Shown: positions 21,601 through 33,040, counted from the stretch's first letter. The stretch: DNA of 64,000 bases from Coenobita brevimanus (GCA_032717465.1 CM064713.1:10422874-10486873); one strand, 5' to 3'. Numbers and translations: made by a program. The notes: a model not told the origin generated them from the sequence alone.

Positions 21601-24065
21601 ATGGCTAAGAGAGGTCTCTCAGGCAGCGAGATTCAAGTCGCCCTGGACACCTTTACCGGCGACAGTGATTCCCCACTGGACGACGAGGAGATGGACAAAG
21701 ATTATGTGCAGCCAGAGGAGGAAGAAACCACCAGCAGTGACGAGGAAGTTCCGTCACCCAGGAAGCGGCAGTACGTGACTTACCGTGCTGCTAGAGAGGG
21801 GCAGGAGGCAAAGAAGGCACGTGATATATCCTATCCCTATCCCCAGCGTGATTTGGAAGCAGAATTCGAGGACGAGGACGGAGCCGTGGGACGTGCTGCC
21901 ACGTGGTATGGACGGGAGGTGATTACACATCGTGGCCCAGAGCGCACACCACGTCGTATGAGCAGGTATGGGCCTAGCATTCTGTTTGGGGAGCTAGGAA
22001 GTCAAGTGGAGGGAGTGGGGAGTGAAAGGGAAAGTCCAGGGATTAGGGAAAGTGAGAGTGACGTGAGTGAGTCATTGCTCTCCCTACGTAGTGTGAGGCG
22101 GCAAAGTGGATCACGTGGGCCAGTGCGGGTGCGTTCCTTATCACGTGGGGTTGTGAGGGAGGGGGAAGGTGGGGAGGAACCACTCCAAAGCACGTCTTAT
22201 GCTCCCCAATATCCCCTAACACGTGGTCGAGCTAGGTTGCGTGAGAGAGCACGTGGTGTGGTAATGGAGGGGGAAGGTGGGGAGGAACCACTCCCCAGCA
22301 CGTCTTCTGCTCTCCAATATTCTCCTATTTCATCCCCACAGCCCCCTAATGTTCCTCAAGGCCGTAAGGGTAAGGGAAAGGGAAAGGGTAAAGGCAGAGG
22401 GAAGAGGAGTGACAGTGGGGAAGCCCTCCGTACTCCTTCTCCCCCACCTCCCCAACCAGGATCTCCTCCCCACCCAGACGAAGGCGGTGATTGGGCTGAT
22501 GGGGACGAGGGATTTGTGTCGTGGGATTGGGAGGATGGGAGTGATTTTTCTCCCCTCATTCACCCCTTCACTGAGCAAGGGCGATCTGGCTGCATTGCAC
22601 CAGGTATTCACGGTAATTCCACCAGGTTGGATTTTTTCCACCTGTTTTTCAGTGAGGCATTTGTTGAGCAGATTGTCCACCAAACAAACCTGTTTGCAAG
22701 CGCCCAGCGCCTAGAAAGTGAAAGATTGGGAACAAGGAGTAGGCATTCTATGATCTATGATTACCCTGTCTCCCTTCCAGAAATGTTCTTATTTTTTGCC
22801 TTGGTCCTTTTGATGGGTATTATAAGAAAGAATAGAATTCCTGCTTACTGGACTAGGGACCCTGTAATGTTTACCCCCATATTTGGTCAAGTGATGAGCC
22901 GTAATCGGTTTCAACAAATTCTAAGTCGCCTCCATTTTTATTATGCTCATGACCCTGCAAATGCAAACAACACTGACAAAATGAGGCGAATTAGGTTGGT
23001 CTTTGATCACCTCAGGCAAACCTTTCGTTCCTCATTCTATCCCTATAGAGATCTCGTCATAGACGAGAGTCTCGTGTTGTGGAGAGGCAATATTTCATTC
23101 AGACAGTATATACCCAGCAAAAGGCACCGTTTTGGGTTCAAGATCTTTGTTATGTGTGACTGTAGGAGTGGATACGTGCAAGACATAGTCTTGTACACCG
23201 GTGCACAGACAGACATAATAGAAGATCGAAGTATTGGACTGTCGGGAGCAGTGGTAAAGACAATGATACAAGACTACCTTCATCGCGGTCACGTCTCTAC
23301 CTCGACAATTGGTACACTAGCCCTCTTCTCGCTCGTTATCTTCACACACATGAAACGGGAGTCTGTGGAACCGTAAAGGTGAACCGGCGTCACATGGCCA
23401 AGGTAGGGCGGAAACTTGCAAGGAGTGAGGTTGTCTTCTTCAAAGCCAACAACATCCTTGCAACAATGTGGAACCACAACAGAGAAGTAAGCCTCTTGTC
23501 CACGGTTCACCGCCCCTTTATGCACCGTACTGATTCTGTAGATTACCGTAGCGAGAGCAGGCGTCGTGTTTGGAAACCTGAGTGTGTTATGGATTACAAT
23601 ATAAACATGCGCCTCGTGGACCAGTCAGACTCCATGATATCGACGGTAGAGTGTGCCAGGACAACGATGAAGTGGTATAAAAAACTGTTCTTTCACTTAC
23701 TAGATATCACTGCTCTGAATTGCCACCACCTTCACGCCATGACCACAGGAGTTCAGGAAACATTTGAAGGGTTTGTGAGGGAGCTCACAAGAGAAATCTT
23801 TGCAAAGTATGCTGTTGAAAGGCCCCAACATCGCACCCGCACTGCCCCTATTGCCCAAACTCCCCAGAGAATATCCGGCCGCCATTTCCCCACTCCTATC
23901 CCTCCCCAGCCAAACAGACCTAGGCTCCAACGCAGTTGTCACGTGTGCAGTAATTCCCAGGTGAGACTCACGACACAGAGGAAGGACACCCGCTATGAGA
24001 GCGTGCAGTGTGACGTGGGTCTCTGTATTCACCCATGTTTTAGTGAATATCACACGTTGATGTAA
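21601..24065 (+). pseudogene. piggyBac transposase, one frameshift
   Basis: ATG at 21601 opens a frame to 23376, and the next phase continues to 24065. Residues 1-330 are an acidic, Ser/Arg- and Pro-rich region. The DDE_Tnp_1_7 domain starts near FFHLFFSEAFVEQIV. The first catalytic Asp is in LVIDES (about residue 488), the second in DNWYTSP just after the frameshift near 23300, and the third in NMRLVDQSDSM. A cysteine-rich C-terminus (CHVCSNSQ, then CDVGLCIHPCF) matches the Cys-rich zinc-binding tail of the family. A one-base change near 23300 separates the two halves. Confidence 0.9.
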
Positions 24066-25431
24066 TTTTAGCATGGTGTGAATGCGAAAGGACGCTGAAA
24101 TTATGAGGTAAATGCGACAGACAGACGCTCAGTGAAATTATCAGTCATGTTGATCTCCAAATATTAGTATAAAGTGCATACGGGTAGAACATAAGTGAAA
24201 ACATTGTGTGTAAGTATATAAATCTGCCCTAAGTTGAAACTTACATAGAGAGGGTTGTATGATGCGATATTCTGTCGCTCAGTGCAATAAATACGGCCCG
24301 TAATTAGATAATTATTATTATGTGACATTCTTACGGGTATAAGTTCAAATTATTGTATGTGATGATATATATTCTAAGTCAAATATTCATAGCGCGTGTA
24401 TAAAGATAAGATTTCCTGACGCTCAGTTGAATGAATAAGGCACGTATTAGTCAAAATAAAAGTCAGCAAGTGATAAAGTGAATAATTAGTATATAAGTGT
24501 GTGAGTGAATTAGTATATAAGTGTGTGAGTATTATGTTTGTCGAAACATTCCTTGCGAGGGTATTTTCAGGCGATAGTCTCACGCTCACTTGAATAAATA
24601 ATGGCAGTAAGTATGTACAGTGCATTATAGGGGTGTAAACGTGTGTAATGTAAGTGGGAAATTATAATTGGAGTGAATAAATAAAGTAGATGATGAAACA
24701 CGAGTGTTTGAGATCGTGGTTGCTACGTGAATATGCGCTAGCATATCGCTAAATGCCCTCGTAATGAATTAAAATAATTGAAAACCTTTACAGTGGTGGA
24801 GGAAAGGTTCTATGTAAAGGGGAAAATAATTGGAAAGTGATAAAACAATTTGGTATGTTGAAATACGAGTCATAGCGAGTGCGCTTACTAAGCTGATGTG
24901 TGCTATACTTATGCTGCATGTCATCATAATGAATGAAAACATCTGAAAACACTTACAAACAGTTGTAATTGGTAAAATGTCATTGAAACAGAAGTATACA
25001 AGTAGAAAAAATGACAGGTTGACTCATATCAGAAACTTAGCATATAGCATGTTACGACTCGGACCAAACTCGCTATGCTCGCGCGATGGTACAATGCTTA
25101 TTTTTCATATATATGTGTCTGAAATCCATTATATTGTTACTGTTATTGTTTATTAGTTCAAATTCAATAAATATAGAGGTGTTGTGTGTTGTTTCTCCCA
25201 TTATTCCTTACCATAGAAAACGTAAACGCATATCCAGCCCATTACAGAACACCATACCTGCGGGGGGGAACCGCACCTGTACGGACCACTTATAGACCGC
25301 GGGAATCACTCTCTTTGTGATTTTCCTTCGTTTCTCGACCTAAGCGGAAGTTTTAGCAAAAAAAAAAATTTTCCAAAAAGGCTCGGGACTGAGGGATGTC
25401 ATAGGTGCGGAAAACCTCGGGACGTGACAGG
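24066..25431. other. Noncoding right arm of the piggyBac element
   Basis: About 1.37 kb with no gene. An imperfect motif ACGCTCAGTKGAATRAATA recurs around 24128, 24272, 24417 and 24583. A 26-bp phrase ending ATAAGTGTGTGAGT is duplicated near 24490-24530. These may be subterminal transposase-binding repeats or 3'-end signals. Confidence 0.6.
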
Positions 25432-25435
25432 TTAA

Positions 25436-25729
25436 TACTTCTTTCATCTACCAACAGAGAATCATTCCATCACATCAGACAACGTACGTATGTTGAACTT
25501 TCAGAATCAGTCTAATTTCATTATGAACCAGTTCTCTTCGCTTTTAACCGCTCCTGGGTACATCCAGTCTTTGTTTCCTCCAGTGGTCTTAATTCTTCTA
25601 GGTTTTATTGCAATTGTATGTATCCTGTACTGTTGTGTCAAGAGAATGGACAGAAGGTTGCATGAGATCCGTGTAGCAACAAGGTTAGTGCGACAACCAA
25701 AAGACCTGGAAACTGGTAGTTCTATGTAA
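25436..25729 (+). pseudogene. Envelope C-terminus with transmembrane anchor
   Basis: The right-hand part of env after the piggyBac insertion. It encodes a hydrophobic segment (VVLILLGFIAIVCILYCCVK) preceded by an amphipathic stretch and followed by a short basic cytoplasmic tail ending at a TAA at 25727-25729. That is the layout of a type I membrane fusion protein. Confidence 0.75.
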
Positions 25730-25951
25730 CACTCATTATGACTGGTGAAGATGTGAAGATCATACTGAAGAAAAGCCCAGTACAAAATTGAAGGTTAAGC
25801 TACTTGAATGTAATAATATCCCTATATAATTACTATACAGTGAGTAAAGGACATGAAAAGTCCTTCTATGTAAGATAGACTGGAGTATATCAAGTGGTGC
25901 ATTCTGTTACTATATTTCTCATAAAGGTATCACTGTGATTACTAGTACTTA

Positions 25952-25985
<34 letters not shown>

Positions 25986-26235
25986 TAAGACATACTATTT
26001 TTGTATTTACTAGTACTTATAACCTTCCCTACCTTTCTAACATGGCCATGTCCTGTAAACATATATCTCTCTTGTTACATTCAACTTCGTGAATTATATT
26101 ATAATACCCCGTTTATTATTACATTCCCATGTAGTCGCGGTTAACTGTATACTGTGTCCACTTGCATTCTTGCCACATTATGACTTAATGCCTCCACCAG
26201 TGTCAGGAGACACACTTTTTGATGAGGGGGAAAAT
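25730..26235 (+). other. 3' untranslated region and polypurine tract of Gypsy element
   Basis: No gene. It contains a CT microsatellite (25957-25983). Its last bases, GATGAGGGGGAAAA (26221-26234), immediately precede the LTR and serve as the polypurine primer for plus-strand synthesis in this class. Confidence 0.75.
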
Positions 26236-26488
26236 TGTTTGTAACCATTTGTAATAATATGTAGTGTGTAAGTATAATATGTGAGTAGTTGTTAGTAGGA
26301 TCCAAGTAAGGCGCCACTGAGCGCTTGCTATCGCTTGCTATGTCTGTGAGCGCTTGCTATGTCTGGCTTGATTTAAACCTTGCTGAACCATGAGTTTTGT
26401 GGCCCCACCACCGCCCTAGCCGGTGAGAGTCGAGCAGTAGCAGTCTGTGACAGTCTGGGGTTGAACACGGGTAGTATCAACGGCTGCA

Positions 26489-26491
<3 letters not shown>

Positions 26492-26525
<34 letters not shown>

Positions 26526-29500
26526 CGAGGAAGAAGGAACCAAAGGCCATGAGCCCGCAGTAACAGTTCCCTCCAAGAGAAAAACAAAATACAATATAGA
26601 GCCAAATTCAAGATCCGATCATTTTGAGATGCCTGGACACACTGCGTTTGAAAGACTGGAGATCATAGGCAGCAGGAAATACAGACAGAGGGAGACAGTT
26701 CCAGAGCTGACCTGTTGCATAAATGAAAGACTGGGAGTAACGGTTAACTCTTGCATTAGAGAGTTGGACAGAAAAAGGATGAGAGTTTGCTGCCAGACGG
26801 GTGCTACGCGCCCGTCGTAGAGGTGGAGGAATGCAAGCAGAGAATTCAGAGGAGCAGTGACCATTAAAGTAGCGATAGAAAAGAGATAAAGATGCAACAG
26901 TGCGGCGAAGAGACAGAAGTTGAAGGGAGTCAGTAAGAGGAGGAGAGTTAATGAGACGAAAAGCCTTTGCCTCCACCCTATTGAGAAGAGCTGTATGTGG
27001 GGAGCCTCCCCACACATGAGAGTTGTACTCCACACAGGGGCGGATAAAACCCCTGTATAGAGTCAACAATTGTGCAGGGGTGAAGAAAGTGCGGAGTCGG
27101 CTTAGCACACCCAATCTCTTGGAAGCAGATTTTACAAGAGATGTAATATGATATTTCCAAGATAAGTCCCGAGTAAATGAAACCCCAAGCATGTTCAAGG
27201 ATGATGCAGGATTAAGCTGAATATTATTAAACATTAGTGGGTATACCTGTGGAAGATTTTGTCGGGTTGATAGGTGTAAGAACTGAGTCTTAGATGCATT
27301 AAAGACAACCATATTATTTTTACCCCAGTCAGAGATACGAGCCAAATCAGACATTAGGTGTGCCACAGCATCATCCCTTGCTTGTTGAAGTAACTGTTGA
27401 GATGGGCGTTGCGGGAACCGAATGGAAAGGTGAAGGGTGGAGTCGTCAGCGTATGAGTGGATAGGGTTAGATGTACAGCTTAGAAGATCATTGATGAATA
27501 AAAGGAAGAGAGTTGGTGATAGGACAGAGCCCTGAGGAACACCACTGTTGATAGATCTAGGAGAAGAACGATGGCCATCTACAACAGCGGCTATAGAACG
27601 ACCAGAAAGGAAGCTAGAGATGAAGGCACAGATAGAAGGATAGAAACCGTAGGAGGGCAGTTTGGAAATTAAAGATTTATGCCAGACTCGATCGAAAGCC
27701 TTTGAGATGTCAAGTGCAATGGCAAAGCTTTCGCCAAAGTCCCGAAAGGAGGATGACCAGGAGTCTGAAAGGTAGGTGAGAAGATCGCCAGTGGAGCGTC
27801 CCTGACGGAACCCATACTGACGATCGGAAAGAAGGTTGTGATAGGAAAGATGCCTTAAAATTTTTCTATTAAGAATTGACTCGAAAACTTTTGAAATACA
27901 GGACGTTAAAGCAATTGGACGATAGTTGGAGGGTTGGGAGTGGTCACCCTTCTTTGGGACTGGCTGAATGAGAGCAAACTTCCAGCAAGAAGGAAAGGTA
28001 CAAGTTGACAGACAAAGGCGAAAGAGTTTGCCTAGGCAGGGTGTAAGCACAGAAGCACAGTTCTTGAGAACAACAGGAGGGACCCCATCAGGCCCATATG
28101 CCTTGTTAGTACTGAGGCCAGTGATGGCAGAAAATACATCCAATGAAGAAATTTTAATGTCAGCCATGAGGAAGTCAGAGGGGGGAAGTGATCGAGGAAC
28201 AGCACCGGAATCGTCTAAGGTAGAATTGGAGGAGAAAGTCTGTGCGAAGAGATCTGCTTTATCAGTAGAAGAAATAGCTACAGAACCATCAGAGTAGAAA
28301 AGAGGAGGGAAGGATGATGAGGTAAAGTTGTTAGAAAGATTTTTGGCAAGATGCCAGAAGGAGCGGGAAGAATTCGAGTCGGAGAGTTGAGAGCATTTAG
28401 TATGGATGAAATTATTTTTAGTAGAGCGAAGAACAGACTTAGCACGATTCCGGGCAGAAACGTAAAGATGGTGTGATTCAGGGGTGGGTTGGCTCCGGTA
28501 CCTTTTGTAGGCCCTCTCCTTGTTGCGGACAGCATTAGAACAAGCGTGATTAAACCAAGGCTTTCTTGCATTAGTCAAAGGATATGAGAAAGGAATGTAT
28601 GCTTCCATGCCCGAGAGAATAACCTCCGTAATGCGCAAAGCACACTCAGATGGCTCACGGCCATGGAAGCAATAATCATTCCATGGAAAATCAAAGAAGT
28701 ACTGCCTGAGGGCCTCCCAGTCCGCGGCTCCAAAATGCCACAGACGACGTTTCACTGGAGGGTCCACAGGCCGTACCGGAGTGATAGGACAGGTCAAGGC
28801 AATAAGGTTGTGATCGGAGGAGCCCAACGGAGAGAAAAGATTAACAGAGTAAGCAGAAGGATTAGTTGTGAGGAAGAGGTCAAGTATGTTGGAGCTCTCT
28901 CCAAGGCGGTCAGGGATACGGGTAGGGTGCTGTACAAGCTGCTCTAGGTCATTAAGGATAGAAAAGATGTAGGCTTGTTCACCAGGTGGATCCGTGAAAG
29001 GAGAGGAGAGCCAAAGGTGGTGGTGAACATTGAAATCTCCAAGAATGGAGATTTCAGAGAAAGGGGAAATGGATAGAATGTGTTCCATCGTAGAAGTAAG
29101 ATAGTCGAAGAATTTTTGATAGTCAGTAGAATTAGGGGATAAGTAAACAGCACAGATATATTTAGTCAGAGAATGACAGGAAAGCCGAAGCCAGATTGTG
29201 GAGAATTCAGAAGAATCAAGTTCAGGAACACGAGAGCAAGATAAGTCGTTGCGTATATATACACAACAGCCACCTTTGGCTTTGAAATGAGTATAGAGAA
29301 AGTAGGAGGATACAGAAAAGGGTTTGCTGTCAGTTGCCTCAGACAGCTGAGTCTCCGTTAGAAAAAGAAGGTGAGGTTTAGAGGAGGAGAGGTGGTGCTC
29401 AACAGAGCGAAAGTTAGAGGAAAGGCCACGAATGTTGCAGAAATGAAGAAGGAGAGTCAGACCGTGGTTCCAGGCACCTTGAGTCGTCACCGGGAGACAG

Positions 29501-29822
29501 GCAGATGGTGGGGGCATTTATGGTCCCCCCCCCTGGGGACTCCGAGGCTTGATACGACGACGCCATTTTGGTAAATTTTGAATAGGAAGTGTAGTGTGTA
29601 CTGTGCATGTAGTTTGGTGTAGATAGTTAGAGAAATTTGTACTGGAGAGCATGCTGGCCTACTCTCTGTGTAACTGAGACACTGAAAAAGTTCAGCAAAG
29701 GGGGATGGTCAGGAACTAGTCCTGAGGGCTGATGAAACGGGAGCTCCAGCACTCCCTGTCATCAGCTTTCCATCCACCTCGGGAGTACTGCCCTGCTCGA
29801 CTGGTGCTACAGTCTACTCCTA
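26492..29822 (-). mobile_element. Jockey-like non-LTR retrotransposon, apparently complete
   Basis: It lies on the minus strand with a 31-nt T-run at 26492-26522 (its poly-A tail), a single long open frame, about 300 bp of 5' leader, and target duplication CAGTA on both sides (26487-26491 and 29823-29827). At 3,331 bp it encodes only one protein; if this group normally carries a gag-like first ORF, it is missing or 5'-truncated here. It lies in the 3' LTR of the Gypsy element and so is younger. Confidence 0.92.
26608..29517 (-). CDS. LINE endonuclease-reverse transcriptase, intact
   Basis: An uninterrupted 969-codon frame. An in-frame TAA directly precedes its ATG, supporting the start. An AP-endonuclease-like domain fills residues 22-245, with NIRGLSSN near 28, LTETQL (Glu 55), GDFN (Asp 161, Asn 163) and SSDHNL (Asp 235, His 236). 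RT spans about 480-790, with NYRPIALTS at 531, ALDISKAFD at 601-609, [10 protein letters not shown] at 659-668 and the catalytic YADD at 689-692. The C-terminal thumb ends with [10 protein letters not shown]. The endonuclease nicks target DNA and the RT primes from the nick. All visible catalytic residues are present. Clade assignment to jockey/CR1 is by resemblance only. Confidence 0.93.
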   Translation of the reverse strand: MPPPSACLPVTTQGAWNHGLTLLLHFCNIRGLSSNFRSVEHHLSSSKPHLLFLTETQLSEATDSKPFSVSSYFLYTHFKAKGGCCVYIRNDLSCSRVPELDSSEFSTIWLRLSCHSLTKYICAVYLSPNSTDYQKFFDYLTSTMEHILSISPFSEISILGDFNVHHHLWLSSPFTDPPGEQAYIFSILNDLEQLVQHPTRIPDRLGESSNILDLFLTTNPSAYSVNLFSPLGSSDHNLIALTCPITPVRPVDPPVKRRLWHFGAADWEALRQYFFDFPWNDYCFHGREPSECALRITEVILSGMEAYIPFSYPLTNARKPWFNHACSNAVRNKERAYKRYRSQPTPESHHLYVSARNRAKSVLRSTKNNFIHTKCSQLSDSNSSRSFWHLAKNLSNNFTSSSFPPLFYSDGSVAISSTDKADLFAQTFSSNSTLDDSGAVPRSLPPSDFLMADIKISSLDVFSAITGLSTNKAYGPDGVPPVVLKNCASVLTPCLGKLFRLCLSTCTFPSCWKFALIQPVPKKGDHSQPSNYRPIALTSCISKVFESILNRKILRHLSYHNLLSDRQYGFRQGRSTGDLLTYLSDSWSSSFRDFGESFAIALDISKAFDRVWHKSLISKLPSYGFYPSICAFISSFLSGRSIAAVVDGHRSSPRSINSGVPQGSVLSPTLFLLFINDLLSCTSNPIHSYADDSTLHLSIRFPQRPSQQLLQQARDDAVAHLMSDLARISDWGKNNMVVFNASKTQFLHLSTRQNLPQVYPLMFNNIQLNPASSLNMLGVSFTRDLSWKYHITSLVKSASKRLGVLSRLRTFFTPAQLLTLYRGFIRPCVEYNSHVWGGSPHTALLNRVEAKAFRLINSPPLTDSLQLLSLRRTVASLSLFYRYFNGHCSSEFSACIPPPLRRARSTRLAANSHPFSVQLSNARVNRYSQSFIYATGQLWNCLPLSVFPAAYDLQSFKRSVSRHLKMIGS

Positions 29823-30032
29823 CAGTATGAAGATATAAGGCGGTGATTAATATATATTATCAGAAAATTAGTCCAAGACTTTGACTTCACCTACGACTGG
29901 CATCAAGGAGCATTAACAAGCAATTAACAATGCCATGATAGTATTGTATAATCATGAAAGGAGATTCACCTTCTTGCTTTTCTCTTTGAGAACCGATCCA
30001 AAATTATGTCTGCATGACGCTGACTCACCACG

Positions 30033-30035
<3 letters not shown>

Positions 30036-30076
<41 letters not shown>

Positions 30077-30105
30077 GTGATTTATTTATTTATTTATTTA
30101 TTTTT
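30036..30105. repeat. (CT)n and (TTTA)n microsatellites
   Basis: About 19 CT units to 30073, then six or seven TTTA units, within the right arm of the outer hAT-like element. Confidence 0.95.
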
Positions 30106-30212
30106 AAAGATTTATTAGAGTTTTTCTTAGCCCCATTCTATTTCAGGACCCTCAAGGGGGGGCGGCCACCTCCTCCGCCCCCCCTCCCCTTCGCTATGCC
30201 CCTGAGGTTAAC

Positions 30213-31170
30213 TTTAATGGCCTTGGTCCGATTTAAGCCAATCTTGGTGAAAGAGTTGAGGGTAAGGCAAGGGTAAAGCAAGTCAACTTTGAAAGCTACC
30301 AATCAGATGTCAAGGTCGTAGGACAAGGTCAAAAATTCACCCATATAACTCAGGCAGACTCAAACAGATGTGAGCCAAACATGGAAGATTCGAAAGTCAG
30401 TTAGAGATGGAAATATTCGGTTTTGTGAGAGAGAAACAAAAAACAAATTAAAGCTCAAGGTCACAGCAAACGTCAACTCAGTTGACATCCTGCTTGGACC
30501 ACATTAAGTAAAAATGTTGCAGGCCAGAGAAGGAAGAAGTATTTCAACTTTGAGAAGCGTCAGGCAAATATTGGGATCACAGGTCAGTCGCAAATTTTCG
30601 ACTCTTACGTCGACTATACGACACGGGTGATGCACTCCCACTTTTTCCAACCTCTGGTATAATTATTTATTACAGCTGAATGGAATCGTTTTATGACAGT
30701 CTGAGCAGAGCCTGTTACCTAAATCTGATGCCAGTGTCGTGGTGGTTATGTATCTGAATTAAGCAAGGAAAGGATAATTTTTTGTTCTGGATCTTATAAT
30801 AACTTTCGTTACTAACAGAATTCTCCAAGCTAACTAAAATCGTTTGGTGTCAAGAGTCAGTGATACACTCAGGGAGTTAGAGGTCGTTTCTATATTGTTA
30901 TGTATCTTATTCAAGGCAGGATAAAATTATGTGCCGTTCTGTTTTATTCATAGTGCTTTATTACTAGTAGAAATTCCTTCTGCTGCATGTAATAATTTGG
31001 TGTTCCTCTCAGTACAAGATACCAACGGTCTTTTTTTTTAGCTGGTGGAAATTTCGACAATAGACATCCAGCCACCGGAGTGGCGAAGGGAATAGAGTCT
31101 AATCTTTACAAATTCCTTGTCATAAAAACACATTCCAACAATTTTCATCCTCTGGTGAAGATTATTAAAA
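30213..31170. other. Unassigned repetitive DNA
   Basis: No gene. Phrases such as CTCAAGGTCACAG, CAAGGTCGTAGGACAAGGTC and CCTTGGTCCGATTT resemble DNA at 9800-9926 and 55820-55880, suggesting an old dispersed repeat family, unclassified. Confidence 0.4.
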
Positions 31171-31404
31171 TCCAGTATAGTGCACCTGAGAACTCCCAGA
31201 CACCCCAACAATGAGCCCACAGAGGAGCAACGACAGTGCACCTGGACTTGGAGCGACAACGGCATAAGTCAGCCCGGGCCGTGCGCCCCTATGACCTGGA
31301 GCTCGCCTACCGCCACCATAGCAGGAATACAAGACTACCTTCCGGGCGAGCCTTCACCAACCAGCTAAGGGGTAGAGCTGCCTATCCAGCTCCTGCCAAC
31401 ACCC

Positions 31405-32440
31405 CAGAGACGGCCTGTAGCCGCTCTGAGGGTTCCAAGGAGACGGCCTGTAGCTGCTCCTGCCTTCGTCAGGAGACGGCCTGTAGCTGCTCCTGCCTTC
31501 GTCAGGAGATGGCCTGTAGCTGCTCTGAAGGTGTCTTCCTTGAGACGGCCTGTAGCCGCTCGCCCCTCGCTGAGGAGATGGCCTGTAACCGCTCTGAGGG
31601 TAATCAGGAGACGGCCAGTAGCCACTCCCACCTTCATCAGGAGATGGCTTGTAGCCGCTCCGAAGGCGTTCTTCCTGAGACGGCCTGTAGCTGCTCAACC
31701 TCCCTCCTGAAGGAGATGGCCTGTAGCCGCTCCCGCCTTCATCAGACGACCTGTAGCTGCTCTGAAAGTGTTCCCCCTGAGATGGTCCGTAGACGCTCAT
31801 CCCTCCTGAAGGAGACGGCCTGTAGCCGCTCTGAGGGTAACGAGATGGCCCGTAGCCACTCTGAGGGTAACGAGGAGATGACCTGTAGCCGCTCCTGCCT
31901 TCGTCAGGAGATGGCCTGTAGCCGCTCCTGCCTTCGTCAGGAGATGGCCTGTAGCCGCTCCTGCCTTCGTCAGGAGATGGCCTGTAGCCGCTCCTGCCTT
32001 CGTCAGGAGATGGCCTGTAGCCGCTCCTGCCTTCGTCAGGAGATGGCCTGTAGCCGCTCCGAAGGTGTTCCCCCTGAGACGGCCTGTAGCTGCTCAACAC
32101 TCCTCCTGAAGGAGATGGCCTGTAGCTGCTCTGAAGGTGTTCCCCCTGAGACGGCCTGTAGCCGCTCTGAGGGTAATGAGGAGATGGCCTGTAGCCACTC
32201 TGAGGGTAATGAGGAGATGGCCTGTAGCCGCTCCTGCCTTCGTCAGAAGATGGCTTGTAGCCGCTCCGAAGGTGTCCCCCCTGAGACGGCCCATAGCCGC
32301 TCAACACCCCTCCTGAAGGAGACAGCCTGTAGCCGCTCCCACCTTTGTCAGGAAACGGCCTGTAGCCGCTCCCACCTTTGTCAGGAGACAGCCTGTAGCT
32401 GCTCCGAAGGTGCCTTTGGGTCTGCTGGCAGCCACCCACT
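31405..32440. repeat. Coding-phase minisatellite in 5' LTR (33-36-bp units)
   Basis: About 30 units, each carrying GGCCTGTAGCYGCTC plus a variable linker. Several consecutive perfect 33-bp copies lie at 31885-32060. Unit lengths are multiples of three, so frames on both strands stay open: + gives ACSRS repeats (within 31236-32822, 528 codons), - gives SGYRPSP repeats (31354-32481, 375 codons). In the minus frame the common ACGGCC/ATGGCC difference is a silent Pro change and YRPS is nearly invariant. In the plus frame it is a Thr/Met replacement. Whether either strand is translated is unknown. Confidence 0.85.
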
Positions 32441-32541
32441 CTCCCAGGCCACAGCCAGTAGCCGCGCCCCCAGGAAGCCACGGCCAGTAGCCGGGTCCTA
32501 CAGCAGAAGACGGCCTGTAGCTGCTCCGCCGCCTGGAACTG

Positions 32542-33040
32542 ATGCCTGTTCCCCGACCCCTGACACAGAGAGTCTTGGGCGTAGAGGAGTATTGGAGAGG
32601 CCCTGTAGTCTCCCCCGGCCTCTGCTCCCTACAACTGGCTCTGGAGGAGACCCACCTGATGGACCCCAACGCAGACCAATGCCAGAGCCCATTCCTGTCG
32701 GCACCACCAAGCCCTGGGGACCGCAGCCCTCGGGAACCCCAGACCACCCCCAGAACTCCCGGCCGGGAACTCTCCACACCTCAACGGCGGAGGTCCTCAT
32801 CCTCAGTCAGGAGCCTGAATGACCGATTCAGGCAATTGTTCAGCCCCAGCCCTGAGGGCCGCACTCCTGTATCCAGCCCTGAGAGTGTGGGACCTTTCAT
32901 CACCCACAGCCCTGGATGAGAACAGACGCCCCTGCGCACGATCATGTGGCCTCTAGGTACAGAGGCCCACGGTGGTGCCCAGCCCCATCAGTAGCAGAGC
33001 TGTGCTGCTCCTCCGCCCGTGCACCTGACCGCCATGGCGC
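32542..33040 (+). pseudogene. LTR-encoded conserved open frame, 5' copy
   Basis: After the minisatellite a + frame reads EEYWRGPVVSPGLCSLQLAL and later a Ser/Arg/Pro-rich stretch with LNDRFRQLF. The 3' LTR keeps the same frame (from about 39343), with mostly single substitutions. Here it stops at a TGA near 32917 where the other copy has CGA, a CpG-type change. No domain is recognised. It may be a fragment of an LTR-encoded accessory protein or an inherited open stretch without function. Confidence 0.45.

Larger units (their letters stand above)
21348..25431 (+). mobile_element. piggyBac transposon inserted in env
   Basis: TTAA flanks both ends (21344-21347 and 25432-25435). Inverted termini read CCCGCCCCGTCCCG at the left and CCTGTCACGTCCCG at the right, matching at 11 of 14 positions. 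A full-length piggyBac transposase lies inside on +. The total of 4,084 bp is longer than canonical 2.5-kb elements, mainly because of a long 5' coding extension and 1.4 kb of noncoding right arm. Its single visible coding defect suggests it is younger than its Gypsy host. Confidence 0.93.
11399..29929 (+). mobile_element. Gypsy-class LTR retrotransposon with env (errantivirus-like)
   Basis: Two LTRs starting TGTTTGTAACC and ending CAAGCAATTMACA bound the element, with a 4-bp duplication ATGC outside (11395-11398 and 29930-29933). A purine tract GATGAGGGGGAAAA lies just before the 3' LTR. Gene order on + is gag, zinc knuckle, protease, RT, RNase H, integrase, env, which is Ty3/Gypsy order with an added envelope. 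After subtracting three nested insertions the element is about 9.3 kb. Stops and frameshifts in pol and env make it defective. Confidence 0.95.
26236..29929 (+). repeat. 3' LTR of Gypsy element, split by a LINE
   Basis: The left part 26236-26491 aligns to 11399 onward, and the right part 29828-29929 aligns to the end of the 5' LTR. Between them sits a LINE flanked by CAGTA. The outer end is followed by ATGC, the Gypsy target duplication. Confidence 0.92.

Noticed and set aside
21601..24065. Domesticated piggyBac-derived host gene
   Set aside because: The copy sits between matched TTAA ends inside a defective retrotransposon and carries a frameshift, so it is a mobile element, not an exapted gene.
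19946..25729. Endogenous DNA virus such as a nimavirus or baculovirus fragment, given the F-like protein
   Set aside because: The fusion-protein pieces are bounded by integrase upstream and polypurine tract plus LTR downstream, so they belong to the Gypsy element. No other viral genes are present.
27968..28947. Open frames on the + strand opposite the LINE protein
   Set aside because: They are complements of an intact 969-codon minus-strand gene with clear catalytic motifs. The + frames show no domain.
31236..32822. A 528-codon open frame that could be taken for a repetitive host gene
   Set aside because: It lies wholly inside an LTR of a retrotransposon and is mostly minisatellite. Frames on the other strand are equally open because unit lengths are multiples of three. 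I list it as a repeat and raise its coding potential only as a finding.
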